Of a stretch of 64,000 nucleotides of DNA, positions 13,414-26,119 are shown piece after piece. Under the pieces are notes generated by a model that did no database searches, had not been told where the DNA came from, and saw nothing but the letters and a program-made list of their open reading frames with translations. The stretch is from Rachycentron canadum (Eukaryota > Chordata > Actinopteri > Carangiformes > Rachycentridae): positions 14,543,902 through 14,607,901 of the forward strand of contig CM076650.1 in assembly GCA_038496675.1 (NCBI GenBank), in the 5' to 3' direction. A program made the translations under genes and the position numbers. The stretch's first letter is position 1. The number at the start of each line of letters is the position of its first letter.

Positions 13414-14355
13414 TTAAGAACTATATGTAGTACAATGCAAACTTTCTTTCCTTTCTATATATTAATAAAGTGTTTTGTCTTATATGATAATGAGCATTTT
13501 CATGCAAAATTGTGATTATTCTATTTCTTTGTCTGTGTCCTGTAGTGATGATAGAAGCCAAGGTTCTCAATTTGATGAATTTGATGTCATTGTGATCTGT
13601 ATGAAGATGCCAATTAAAGTATAATGAGCATTTGTCATCATTTTCTGATTTTATGAACAAAAACAATAAACTCAATTGAGAAAACAGTCAGCAGATCATT
13701 CAACAAAGGAAAATATAATTATTTGTAGCTTTACTGTCATGTATCCATGTACAGTGGCCACTACACCTGTGCAACCTGATAATATCTTTCATAATTAAGT
13801 TTATGTTAAATTCTTGATAAGATTGTTGGAAATGTTTAAATTTAATTCCTCATATTATTCTAGTTATCATTCAGGTCACACCATAAGGTAGTGTTGTTCA
13901 TTTTGAGACGTGTTTGATTAACATGTCTATAAATATTAAAGGGTGAGTGTATATCAACTGACATCTATGAATGTTGTTATAATTATGGCCAACAAAGTTT
14001 ATAAACTGTGCATTTGAACACCAATATATGATGTTTTTCCTGTTCGTATTAGCTGAGAGTCTGAGTTTCTTTTGAAGGCACTGGTTTAACTGTTGACCCT
14101 TCATTTGTTAACCAAGCTAATCTACTGTGGCTACATGTAAATTGTAGTTAAATTGACATTGTTTAACGGACGTTTTCTTCCTCTGAGACGTTGGTGATTT
14201 GTAAATGAAAACACAATGGAAACATTGATGGCCGAAGACATACTACGACGCAAATACTACTTATAATAAACTAACCTGCCGATGTGTATCACGAATTGAC
14301 AACGGAGCCTGTAAAAACAACAAACTAAGTATTTTTCTCTAACTCACAACCTCAC
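13414..14355 (-). other. pld6: pld6 5' UTR intron
   Basis: AT-rich sequence between the predicted noncoding first exon (donor at 14355-14354) and the acceptor at 13411-13410 before the start-codon exon. No other gene is visible. Confidence 0.6.
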
Positions 14356-14566
14356 CTGTCCACGCTTCTGTCGCCACCACGCGGGAATAGGCTGTTTTAG
14401 ACGCTGTTTCGTCACTGCCAATCAACTTAACTGACATGTCAGACAGCCAATAGGTGGCCGCGAGTTGAACGCTCTCCTCCAATCATTTAACGCGAACAGT
14501 TGCCGATGCCGGGTCTTAAAGAACCCACTTCCTTATTACTGCAACGTGTGTTTTCTACAACCAAAG
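14356..14566. promoter_or_regulatory. Shared head-to-head promoter and 5' exons of pld6 and elof1
   Basis: On the minus strand a donor (GACAG then gtgagg) at 14356/14355 marks the end of a pld6 noncoding first exon. On the plus strand a donor (CCAAAG then gtaaac) at 14566/14567 marks the end of an elof1 noncoding first exon. Both transcripts must therefore start within about 210 bp. Between them lie three CCAAT boxes on the plus strand at 14418-14422, 14447-14451 and 14479-14483, spaced 29 and 32 bp, and CpG density rises. No TATA box is evident. This is a typical bidirectional housekeeping promoter; NF-Y binding is inferred from the motif. Confidence 0.75.
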
Positions 14567-14910
14567 GTAAACAAAATCTAACATTTTGTTAATAACAGTT
14601 ACGTTATGTTGCGTAACTACGGCTAGTTGAAGCATATTCAAAGACGCTTTCTTAATGGAGTTAATTTAACTCGTGTTTTTTTTTTTTTTTTAAATCTTGA
14701 GGCGATAGATGTACTGGGGATCAACAACAAACGTGCTAACATTAGCATGCTAACTTACCAACAATAAAGCGCAGCAAAATAGAGTTGTTTTCTACTCGTG
14801 TATTCTCATGTGTTTTTCTCTTTGGCGGCATACAATCATCGCTCCTATTGATATAGTTACGTGATATTTGTCTCTTTCACATTTCAGACTTGTGAATCAG
14901 TTTGTGTGCA

Positions 14911-16648
14911 ATGGGTCGCCGCAAGTCTAAAAGGAAGCCTCCTCCTAAGAAGAAGATGACGGGGGACCTGGAAAGTCAGTTCACCTGTCCCTTCTGCAAC
15001 CACGAGAAGTCGTGTGATGTAAAAATGTAACTAGCCGAATAATACATATCCTTGCACAATTGTAAAATTTCATTTGTTGATTTCTGAGCTAAATGTTTAC
15101 AACTTTTCCTTTGTTTTGTCAACAGGGAGAGAAGTAGAAATACTGGGATTATATCATGCACAGTCTGCTTGGAGGAGTTCCAGACCCCTATTACCTGTAT
15201 CCTTATTCATGCACGAATAAACATCACTATCTTTATCATAAAGCAATAAACGATAAGTTAAAGAATTGTATAACATTTCAATGCCCTAACTTCACAAATA
15301 CCTTTTATTAGGTCTACACACGCAAGTTAAATCTTAATCTTGGACACAGCCTGAAAAAATATATCTTATCTCAAGGTCTGCTTATTAGGTTATTTATTTC
15401 CCAAGTGTTCAGTAAGATCTCATAGCTTTTATCAGTGAATGGTGTTGTTGTGTGGTTGTTACATAGGGGGATCAGTTGAATATTTTCACCTATGTTTTAC
15501 TTTAACCAAGTGGAGGCACTCCTTCTGGTCAAAATATTTTTATACTGTGTTTTATCATTATATTGTCACACTGACAGACTACTAATTATAGCATCACTCC
15601 CAAACACTGTTTACTGTCTTCGATCACTCTGATCAATCTTTATTGATTACCCACATCAGAATTGTGAAATCACTTCCTTGTTCGGGTTGAGTGCTGGTAA
15701 ATTTTGTTGAACAGAAATGTAATTTGACCATGCAATTAAGACATGGCGTCAGATGTGAATAGCCCTCTTAAACTTTCTCACCCCAGACTCCTTGTCATGA
15801 CTTTGACCACTTCGAGGATGAAGGCGTGACTAGTTTTTGGTCTGGTGTTCACAGACAGCTGACATTATCTATTTCTGAGGTTCACTGAGTCTTAGTGTTT
15901 CACTGAGGTAAGTGTCCAGGCTTGAGAATCCATGCAGCAAAATGGCTGAAGAAAGAGCAGGGTGGCCATTCACATTTCTTGCCAAATACCATCTTTACAC
16001 AGAGACTAGGGTTAAAGTTTCTGCTCCATATAGCAAACACCCTTATACAAACCCCCGTCAGTGTTTACAGGTGTGAGATGTGGTTGGAATGTCAAAAACA
16101 AGCTAGTGAGTGGACCTTGACTTAAGATTGTATTGCCAAACTATTTTGTTAACACTGAACAAGCAACTCTTGTGAAACTTTGACTTGGTTGTTGTCTAAG
16201 AGTCATTGGAGATATTACTGTTTAATTCTTACAAAATAATTGTTTTATTTAGTAGTTGAAAGTGCTAAAATTTGATTAGTTTCATCATTTCAAGAAAGAT
16301 TAAAGAAATGTGTTTTACAGAGTTAAGTGGGAGAAAGGGTAGGTGGAAAAGGAAGTAGGACATTGACTCCAAAAATGGTAATCAATTGATCAAACTTCTG
16401 ATAAAAGAATGTTATCAGTGCTGGGGATTACTGCTTACCTTCAGTGTGCAACAGCAACTTTTTTGAGAAACGGTCAATTTTCTGCTCTTTGTTTATTTTA
16501 CATTATGCCATTTTGCATTAATCTAAACACTTATTGTCAAGCAAAATAATCATTTTTTTAATCCTTAATGTTTTGCTCCTCAGATCTTTCAGAGCCAGTT
16601 GATGTGTACAGTGATTGGATAGATGCCTGTGAAGCAGCTAATCAGTAG
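14911..16648 (+). CDS. elof1: Transcription elongation factor 1 homolog (Elf1), complete, three coding exons
   Basis: ELOF1 binds elongating RNA polymerase II, acting in elongation through chromatin and in transcription-coupled DNA repair. Coding exons are 14911-15026, 15126-15196 and 16584-16648, with clean GT/AG borders, giving exactly 83 aa, the normal length of the family. The N-terminus is a basic tail (MGRRKSKRKPPPKKK). A zinc ribbon is formed by C26, C29, C50 and C53, and the protein ends in DACEAANQ. It is nearly identical to mammalian ELOF1, with small changes such as MERSRN in place of MDRARN. The ATG exon starts at 14888 after an AG acceptor, so the 5' UTR is spliced from the shared promoter exon. 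Identification is essentially certain. Confidence 0.98.
15197..16583 (+). other. elof1: elof1 intron between the last two coding exons
   Basis: About 1.4 kb of intron bounded by T|gtatcc and ctcctcag. No repeat family or other gene is recognised in it. Confidence 0.85.
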
Positions 16649-18152
16649 CCCTCATAGAGTGGGATGCCTCTCAGAAACAGGATTGGGACGAGGATAAATT
16701 GTGTGGCTGGTGGGTCTGAGCCCACTAGGATGAAGTTGGTCAGAGGATATTTTCAAAATTTCTATTATTCACAGGTTTCTGTATGGTCATTTGAAATTTA
16801 CTGCTGTGTGAATCATCACAAAAACTTAATTGTTCCTGTTGAGTTCTCCCCTTTGCGTGCAATGTTCTATCTAGTCCACAATTGTAGTCTTTACTCTTGA
16901 AATTTATTACATACTATTGTTATTTGCAGTGTACCCTGATTTATCCTCACACACTGAGCAGGCCTTTCTGTTTTTGATAATTTAGGATGGGTCTTGAAGA
17001 CCCTGTAAATGTAGTGTAGACAAGCCATTAAATAACAGTTGTTGAAGATTGCAAAAATATTGTGTCCTGCTTTTTATTTTGTTTTTAATTTTGTTTGGTA
17101 TGTTTTGTTTGCTGGACAAGTGTAATGTGTAAGAGAATGGTGTCTGAACTTGACATCTTTATGTAAAATCAGAAATATTCATTCTCAAACATACAGTGTC
17201 TGACACAAGCAACAGGATGTAGTTAGAGAGAAAAGCAGACTCCACTACCAGCCTCTGGTTTCATTCAAATACCGTTAAGGCAGACAGCAATGTGGGGATA
17301 AATTTGTTTTTACCATCTCACCTGAACACTGCACAGTTGATATATATCTTGTGTCTATCCTGTATGTATATCCTCAGTCCTCAGTTAGCATTGAAATTCT
17401 AGGTTTTGCTCACAGTCATAACTATCCAGACATCTTCATCTTCATGTACACATTTGTGTCAAAGCATTAGGTCATTCCACTGGAGAGAGGTACGAAAATC
17501 TGTAAGATTTATGCTTTGCTGCTAAATTCAGATGTTTTGAATTGTTCTTAATCCATTCAGTTTTCAGGTATTTGTTTTGTTTTAGCTTACATGTTTAAAA
17601 AATAAAAACAAATTAAAAAGTACAAACAATCTTGTTAAGTGCATGTGTACAACACAACACAATACTGTACTCTTGAACTTGAGCTGTGATACTGAGTGTT
17701 TATTTTCCTACTCAATGGCCAAAAAGAAGAGTAAAAATGTTTTTTTTGTTTTTTTTTAAATAACAAATTTGAAAAGTGTCATCATTGAAATAAAGGAGCA
17801 ATCTGACCTGATAATGATTAGTGTTGGTTTTTATTTTATTGTATAACAAAGTAAATGTACTGTATTCACCAAGTGTTCCAGTTGCAGTAAGTGGTGCGCA
17901 AAAGATGACACACACTCTTTGGATGTCTGGCTTTCTTTTTTTGTGATGAAAATGTGGTTGTCTGTCCTTGAGAGGTTTTTCATTTTTCCTAAATAAGGAA
18001 TTATGAAACAAACGGTAGTGATTATTTCTTACGTGACATAAATGTCCCTTATAGCTTTGAGTATCACCAGCTGGTGACAAATGGAGGGACAACCTCAGAG
18101 TAAAGATATTACAGTTGGGATTTAGATGAACTGACAAAGGAGATTTAATAAA
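16649..18152 (+). other. elof1: Probable elof1 3' UTR and downstream flank
   Basis: AT-rich noncoding sequence after the elof1 stop. Possible polyadenylation signals on the plus strand are ATTAAA near 17026, AATAAA at 17601-17606 and AATAAA at 18147-18152. Which one is used cannot be told from sequence. Reading frames on the opposite strand here show no protein-like features. Confidence 0.45.
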
Positions 18153-19038
18153 GAAAAAGGTAGAACATTCATTTTCACAGATCCTTTTACATGTCTTAAG
18201 TTGTGGGACAGGCTTAAATTATGAACTCTTTTGAGTGTAATATAGATTTAATAATAAAAGTTGAATGAGGAGAAAGAAAAGACTCAATTTTCAAACATGG
18301 GCTTTTATTTGACTCTGTCTTAATGACATCAACAATAAAAGCTATTGTTATTTGTACTGTTCCACAGTTCGAGTTTTGATTTATCACCATACAGAGGTAC
18401 TGTCAGCTGTGAGCATGCATTTTGATTAAATCTTACTACAATGGGATGCCCTCAGCTAGTGAATCTATAGACAATCACAAAAATAAATTTTTAATAATAC
18501 AACATTTAAATTCCAAGGTGTCAAAGACACTGGCACTTCCTGTTTCAAAATAAAATGTCTCTGGACACAGCTTCTGAGTTACTCTCCTGTGACCATTACA
18601 CATTTTTGGGAGCCCAGTATCCATTCATCCCTACAGAGCACAGGATGTAGCAGATCAAAAATGAAAGAAGACACAGTGTAGCAAGGCTGTGCATCAGGCA
18701 GCGCTGAGTGATAATAGATGAGATGTGGAGTGCCTGCCTGGGCTCTCCACCCAGGAAGAGTGTGTCTGTGCATGCGCGCACTGCACTGTGTATTGTGTTT
18801 GATGATGGACCCCAGCTGGAGAGGTATTGACGACGCCTTATGAAACATGCTGGAGGATGATTACAATGGAGAATGATTATCACTTAGTCTCTCCTCTGTC
18901 TCTGCACGTCCCCTCCCACGCCCTCCCCCTCTCTTCTATTTCTCGCTCCTTCTTTCTCCTCTCCCATTCAGCACGCGAGGTCAAGTGTCACTCCGTCTCC
19001 GTTGTCAAGGCTGCCAATCACCCACACAGTGAGTGCAA

Positions 19039-19083
19039 GGCAACTGTTGCCAGGGAAACAGAGCGATTCGGTTGCTAGGCACC
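19039..19083. promoter_or_regulatory. Cluster of RFX-like X-box motifs
   Basis: GGCAACTGTTGCC at 19039-19051 is a perfect palindrome of X-box half-sites. It overlaps gttgccagggaaac at 19046-19059, which differs from the RFX consensus GTTRCCATGGYAAC at two positions. A third weaker site, gttgctaggcacc, follows at 19071-19083. RFX binding and any target gene are inferred only. Confidence 0.4.
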
Positions 19084-21010
19084 TGGAGCTGTGCTCACAA
19101 TAGTCATTTTGTTGCTTAGAAGCACACACATATGCATACACAAATACACACAAAACCACAGAAATGGCTTTGCCCAGTCAACAAGTTTACACGGTTCATA
19201 GTGAAATTCATATGAATTATAATCATATACTGTGTTAATAAATAAGAGTTTTGCTTACGCAGTTGTTAGAAATCATGGAATAATAAATGATAACAGTGTA
19301 ATTCATCATGGGCACATTTGCAAACAGATGCTAATGTATTGCTGAATTTGCAGTGAAATGTAGCTTTTCTAATTTATAACACTTAGCAATAATGCTAATG
19401 TACCAAAAATGTAATTCAGGATGTTTTATTCTAACACCTTTGCTACCTGATTAATCAGCATGCCCTAACGTCCAAGAATTCTTCAAACCCACACCTCAAC
19501 TTGATCAATAAAAGACATAAACATCCATCATTCTGACTAAAAATAGTTACCCATAAAATCAATCAGTCCCTTATTTCCCCACTGGCACACGGACCCAGTG
19601 AACCTAGATAAAATGTGTGTGCTTTCATACATACAGGGATTGCCTGTTTTCATAAACTCCATCAATCCCCGATTTCCCTACTGGCATGTAGATCATTTGA
19701 ACTCTCTTGTAGTTTGTATGTGAGTGTGTGTGTGTGTGTGTGTGTGCGCATAAGGGTCTGAGTCTCCATCATGACAGCCAGTCAGCTGAGCTGCATGCTG
19801 AAATGTCAGCCACGGGTACAAGCCTTGACATGTCCTCATGTGTTACTGTCTCCTGTTGCTGCTACAGGCATCAAACTCTCACACATTTTTAGCATGAGCC
19901 AGGGAGTCAAAAATAGGAGTGCAATACTAGTTTGTAGTGCAGTGGGATGGCTGGTTGTGATGTACCATGCAAATGTATTGCAGCTGTTTACATCTGAGGA
20001 CCGTCAGGAAGCCATTTCTGCCACCAATTTTGAAAACATAAAATTTCTGTGAGAAAAATGTTGGGAGCAGACTGTGAAGGACTGTGAAAGACACTCATCA
20101 ACTGATAAGATTAAAGGCTCACTTTTTTGCACAACTGACTAACAAGGGTATGTAATCAAGAAGGCTTGGAATTAATGTCTGAGTCAGGAGACTTTTGTGT
20201 TAAGCTCCCTGAACTAATGCCTGGAGGTTTAGCTTAGTGCCATGGTGCAAGTCCTCCCCACCAGCGCCTCTGCAGGAGAGACTAGATCTGGCCAGGGACA
20301 CAAACTCATTTCCTCCACAGGTGTAAAGAGTGACATGGTTGATAAACCCATGATGATAAAACCTTTTCAGTGGCTGGGTTTGATTTGGGCACCTGGCTAG
20401 CCCTGATTGAGTTCTATTTTTGATTGAACAAAATAAGCTCTTTCCCATAAAACGTCACCTCTGGGTGCTTAATTAAAATCCACCCCGTGTTCTGTGTCAC
20501 CACCTTGGCTTGGCTATATATGTGTGTGTGTCTGCCTGGTGTCTGCCATTGTAGTCTACTGAATAGTGCTCTGCTTTTGGTCCACTGTAGATGATTAAGC
20601 TTCCACTCGACTACGCGTATTCTCAAGCAATAACATCCACATCTGTATTATCAACCCAAGAATACCCGTGGTCGAGACCGGAGCAAAGAGGCCCACCTCC
20701 TCATCTCCATTCCCTCTTCTCGCCTCTCAGCTCTGGAGCTCATTCTCCTTTTCTGTGTGCATCCCTTCAGCTCCTGCTCTCTGAATAAGATTGCAGCATG
20801 GGAAGAGGGGGGTCTGTGTGGAAGCAAATCTTTAAGGACAGCACCTAGGATAAGAGAGACAAAAGAGATCATATTTATCCTTGAATAACAATGCAGCTGC
20901 ATTGCTCAGAGTTTATAATACACATTTCACACATGCTTCAAGTCACATCTTGAGCACACTGTAAGACTGAGAAAACTGATTGTAAGCTTTACGCAATAGC
21001 CACACACCCC

Positions 21011-21040
21011 AACACACACACACACACACACACACACAGG
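21011..21040. repeat. (CA)n microsatellite
   Basis: A run of CA dinucleotides in the gene-poor region. Confidence 0.9.
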
Positions 21041-23623
21041 CAGCCTGCTATGCATCTTTACCTGAGCTGCACCAAGTAAACAGATTACACTGCCAACAGC
21101 TAGTCCCTTTTCTCTCCTCGGTATCAAGCAACCATTTAGCCGAGCGCTGAGGGAGAGGGCAAGCTCACCAATTATCAAATAGGTGTCAGTGTGTGTTACA
21201 CTGCACTGAGGGGAGAGACTGATTACCAAACAGATGTTCAGCCCTCACCTCCATCCCCTCCTCCTCACCTCCCACCTTCTTCAATTCCATTTTCCACTCC
21301 TTCCCCCATCTATCTCCTTCTTCCTCCTCTCCTCTCCCCTCCTCTCCAGTTTCTCACTGTTGGAAGACTCCCTGTTATGCCCCCCCCTTTTCATCTCCCT
21401 TCCCCTCACACACTCTCTCTTCCTTGGTCTGTCCCATGGAGAATAAGCTTGACTCTTCCCTATCCAGACTTGCCAATTAGAGACACAGTAGTTGTCAATC
21501 AGCAGCTGAGGAGGAGAGAACGAGAGAGAAGGAGAATCATTGGAAAAAGGGGGGTGAGTTGCATCAGCACCACAGACGGCTCCCCCTGGAAAACTCAGGC
21601 GAGTCTACAAACATGACTTGACTGTCTCTCTCTTTCACTTTTTTTCTCCTCCTCTCACTTTTTCCTGTAACCGTTCCTCTCTAATCACTGTGATCCCCCT
21701 GTTGTCTTTCCCCCTCTTGCCCTGTGTTTAGCCTCTCACCCTGCTCTTTCCTCCTTACTCATCCTCATTGTTTATCCATATAGACACACACGCAAAGACC
21801 ATGCATCATTTTCTGTATCATCTCACCTATCAAAGCTGCCCGCCATGTGAAACCTGACACTCCCGGAAAGTTCCCATTTGCCTCTGACAGTCCTCCCGCC
21901 TCACTCACATCAGTGCTAGTCTACTTCATTGTAAGGGAAGTGCTAAAACTAGCCGAGGCCATCACGTCAAGAAGATTGTGACACTTGACTCCCTCATTAC
22001 CTATACTACCCTCTAGTCCTCTCTCCTCATCTCTCTTTCTCTCTCCTCGCCTCTTCCTCCTTCCTCCCAACTGCCCATGTCTGATGGGACTGCTGATGAT
22101 GACAACTCAACTGGACGTGTCTTCTGTTCTCACCAAGAGCTGTGAAGAGATGTACGTAGGTGTCAGGGATCTGGTGTAAAAATACACCCTGCTGCTGCCC
22201 TCTTCACTACACAGGACCGGTCTGTGTCTGCTTGATGTCAAAGGAATGTCTCTGTCTAATTCGAAGACATGCTTCAGTGTGGTTGTAGCTGTGTATGTGG
22301 GAGCTAAGCTATGATAGCATGACACTCACATATGGGTGTGCCTGCAGCTGCAGACATGAATGTATGGTCCAACAGACCTTTTTTGTCACCTCAGTTTTAC
22401 TTTTTCATTCATACCAAGTGACATACATCTACAAATTCCAAATAACTGCTTCTTGGACTGGATAAGAACTTTATTTCTCGGAGGAAGACATCTGGTTTGC
22501 ATTTATAAGAAAATCCATCTCCTGAATTGAGTTGACTGAAAGCAAACTGGCTCCAGCTGGACAGCCTAATGAAAGAAAATCGGTCTGTGTTTCATATTTA
22601 TGTCTGACGCATCAGACTTATCAATTCTTCAATGTACCTGGTGTGTCAGATAGGAAACAGAATTGCAGGTGGCTGTGCCAGAGGCAAATGACAAGACAGG
22701 CTGAGACGGAGACGGAGACTGAGCGGACGCTGGGCTGCTGCTTGCACATTACTGCTTAATTGCTTGGAACTAAAGGCGCTGTTATGAGGATGTTTATGCT
22801 TATGCCTGCAACAGCAAATCTTTCCAGTCATTTTGGCTACACTGTGGAGTCTAATAGTCACTACCCAGACAAAAAATAAATGACCCAGTGATGGCTATTG
22901 CAACAAATTCAGCCTAGAGTGCAGAATGAAAAAAAAAAAAAAAAACCCAAACACCCTCTTGCCTTTGGCCAAACTTTTAGTGGCAAACTTAACAGAGACA
23001 CTTTGGTTTTCTTGCTGGTGTTAAATGCATACAAGATGCAGGTGGCCTACTAGCCCAGATAACCAGACAAGCACATACCACTGTAAAATTGCAGATAGCC
23101 AGCACCTGTCCTCTACGTGACAGGCTTGAGTATTAAGCTTTCTTTGTTTGTAAATACATCCGCTTCCACTGACAAGGAGAACCCAGTTCAGAGAGGCAAG
23201 CGTGGATTGAATCCTTAACCCTTTGCAGGGAGTGTAACAGAGATTTTGACCATCTTTTTTTTTTTTTTTTTTTTCCAATCAGGCTACAAAGGAGGAAGGA
23301 AGGCACGTTGACATGCTGCTGGTTATGTATTAAGCAGCGTGCAGGTGCAGCCCTCATCAGGTAATTTGATAGGCACTCGGGAGTGATGCTGGTGGGACCA
23401 ACCTGTTTAGTTATCAAATCATAAAGCCAAAGCTAACGAGAAATTGATCGGGCGTTAGTCCCCTGCCATGCACTGCTACAAACCGACCCCTAAACCTTAG
23501 ATCTGCAAGTCTTGTTTTTCCTCCACTTCAGGGATTATCAACAAATATCTGTGGGCTGAATATCAGGACAGTCTAAAGTGATGTGACCCGGAGCAACGCT
23601 GCGCTGTCAACTGTGTCCAAATC

Positions 23624-23673
23624 CGTTTTTTTTTTTTGTTTTTTTTTTTGGTTGTTTTTTTTTTGGGGGGGGG
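23624..23673. repeat. Poly-T tract ending in poly-G
   Basis: Three long T runs interrupted by single Gs end in nine or so consecutive Gs. It lies about 150 bp before the poly-C tract. Confidence 0.9.
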
Positions 23674-23821
23674 TTCATGGTAAATTACAGCAGGAAAAAA
23701 AAATGTAACTTACCGCCATGTCCACCTTTTTTTTATCAGCTCCCCCGGAGAAACCGCTCCATATGCCACTCATTGTATCCATGCTGAAGTGTGAGAATAG
23801 GCTATACTGTGCAGGGAAACG

Positions 23822-23868
<47 letters not shown>

Positions 23869-23876
23869 CCTCCCCC
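23822..23876. repeat. 44-nt poly-C homopolymer with C-rich tail
   Basis: Positions 23822-23865 are all C, followed by TCCCCTCCCCCC. The minus strand is therefore a long poly-G tract. The length is likely to be imprecise in the assembly. Confidence 0.95.
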
Positions 23877-24227
23877 CAATCAAGGCTCCTATTAATCAAA
23901 TTACCACAGCTAACTTCAACATGGTGAACGTGGGGCCGTTAGGGATCCACGTGGCTCTGGNCCCCCCACACCCCCACCCAACCCTCCCTGCTCTTCCTTT
24001 CTTTCCCGTGCGCTTCTCCTCCTGCTTGTGGGGAATCACATAACCACTCCTTGTTTTTCCCATTCTCTCCGAGGGAGGGATGGAGCGATGGAGCCTGTGC
24101 TGCAGCAGCATCAGCATCCCATGCAACTCAGCGGCAACCTCTCACCTCTCCTCCTCCTCTCCTCCTCTCTCTTCCTCTCTTGTCCAAGCCTCCATCCAGG
24201 CTTGCCGCCGAAGAGCATACCCTATAG

Positions 24228-24300
24228 TGCAGCGGTTCCCAATCTGGGGTCCGGGGACCTCAAGGGGTCCATGATGGAGTTTCGGGTAGGCCCTGGCAAA
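24228..24300. mobile_element. hAT-type terminal repeat fragment
   Basis: CAGCGGTTCCCAATCTGGGG followed by a GGTCC-rich stretch resembles the conserved terminus of hAT-superfamily non-autonomous elements. I do not see the matching inverted end nearby, so this is probably a truncated relic. Confidence 0.5.
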
Positions 24301-25255
24301 ATGAAAAAAAAGAAAAAATGTTTGGAATAAGCTCGTGAATGTAGTGTAAGAGTGGGTGAGTGTTAATGTGCCTCACTGTTATAACAGTACTTTTTACTAC
24401 TAACTTTGAGTTTACAGGTAAAATCTTGCCAAATGGGGGCCTTGAGACAAAATCTTGAGTTTCAAAGGGTCTATCTTCGGATATTTTGTTAATTATAGTG
24501 TGTTTGTGATTTTAATTGTGCCTTTTATTTCTCAGTGTGCCATCATAATAGAAAATGTTAACATACTGTGCTTTATATTGCATTTATAGTGCTTCTGTTG
24601 TGTTTTGTGACTGCCTCAGTCTGTCTTTAGTAACGGAGGTGGACAGACCTGCAAAATACAATGCAATCTTGTGCAACAGCCATGCAATAAATACCCAAGC
24701 CTGCTTCCTTTCTGAGGCTCACAGTGTCATATTGTCATTTTAGGATTCACAGTTTGTGTTGCTCTCAATTTGCCGTTCACACCATGAGGATGAGTTAAAT
24801 GTTTCTGGACAAATTGTACAACAATGTGAAGCAATACAATACAACACAACAGTAGGCTATACATTGGCAATGTTCTTTTATTTGCCCTAAAAGGTGGACA
24901 CAAGAATGAGATGCAGACTCACTGTACAGCTTGTAACATAATGGAGTTGAAAACAATATCATGCATGATTAAAGTGAACAACTTTGCATTGCATTTTAAT
25001 CATGTCAAGTGAATGATTAGATGTTAATATAAATTTGAAATAAATAGGATGGGATGTCGTATCAAATACAAAAATATGCATCAAATGCAGAAGTAGAGGA
25101 AAGCTGTGTTAAATGAAACCACTTCTCCATCAGTCATTACTGCTGAAATCATTATAGACTGAAGTGGGACCCAGTTTGTGTGTTTTGAATGGTGCTCCCT
25201 GCAGGGTTTCAACAGAGGTTTCTTCAAGGCCTGTGGTGTGTGTGAGTGTGTGTGT

Positions 25256-25260
<5 letters not shown>

Positions 25261-25302
<42 letters not shown>
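25261..25302. repeat. (TG)n microsatellite
   Basis: A TG dinucleotide run with further interrupted TG repeats on both sides (about 25237-25335). Confidence 0.95.
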
Positions 25303-25304
<2 letters not shown>

Positions 25305-26072
25305 TGCTGTGTATCTGTGTATCTGTGTGTGTGTTCTAACTCCTAATCCAGTCTCCTGGGACCTCTGTATCCAGTTGATGGTCTTCCTTAGCAGACATGC
25401 TGGATGGGATTGGTGGTAAGGCCTTTTATAATCCTCTGCTCATCTGGTGTCCTGTAAAGGAGCTGCCCACTCTAAACCCAAAACATGTGAGTGTCTGTAT
25501 GCATGTGCCTGTGTTATTGTGAGTGCTAGATGCTCAGTAATGATCCACACAAGCTCCACAGAAGAGCTAATGGCTTTTGTCAACACTCTTTACTATACAG
25601 TACCTCATCTTCATTTCCCCCTCATTTACCCTCTTCCCTCTGTCTTTGCTGTCTTTATTTTGGCCCAAGACATCAGAAACAGAAAAGCAGACACACAGCA
25701 AACATGTAAATTTGATGTTTGAAAGCCCACACGGCTGATGCTGTGAGGCACTGGAGCCTTCAAGGCCATAAAAAACCGATAACATATTTCCTCAAATAAG
25801 CAGCCATAGAGTCTCTCTCTCTCTCACACACACACGCATTCACACACATACGCAGTGTTAATGGCTTCATAATTGTCAGAGGCAGACCATTGAGCATAAT
25901 CAGGAGACTGCAGCAAGGCGAAGACCAATATTTGTAATTTACTATGACAGATACTACATTTTTATTACCCAGGGGCTGCTGGTTTGTTTTGAGATGCGAT
26001 AAACCACACTCATCCTCATACTTTTTTATCTCTTTCAGTTCACATACTCACTTACACTCAATCCTTTAATCA

Positions 26073-26074
26073 TT

Positions 26075-26118
<44 letters not shown>

Positions 26119-26119
26119 T
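26073..26119. repeat. (TTTC)n microsatellite, left of gap
   Basis: A tetranucleotide array running directly into the N gap. The same unit resumes at 26620, so the missing sequence is probably at least partly the same array. Confidence 0.97.

Noticed and set aside
17712..18137. 141-aa open frame on the minus strand
   Set aside because: Composition is unremarkable, no motif or splice support, and it overlaps the probable elof1 3' UTR.
21191..21616. 141-aa Pro/Ser/Leu-rich open frame
   Set aside because: It is produced by a CCTCCTC/TTCCTC low-complexity tract, without motif or flanking splice signals.
23675..23927. Poly-Gly and poly-Pro reading frames
   Set aside because: They are the two translations of the poly-C homopolymer.
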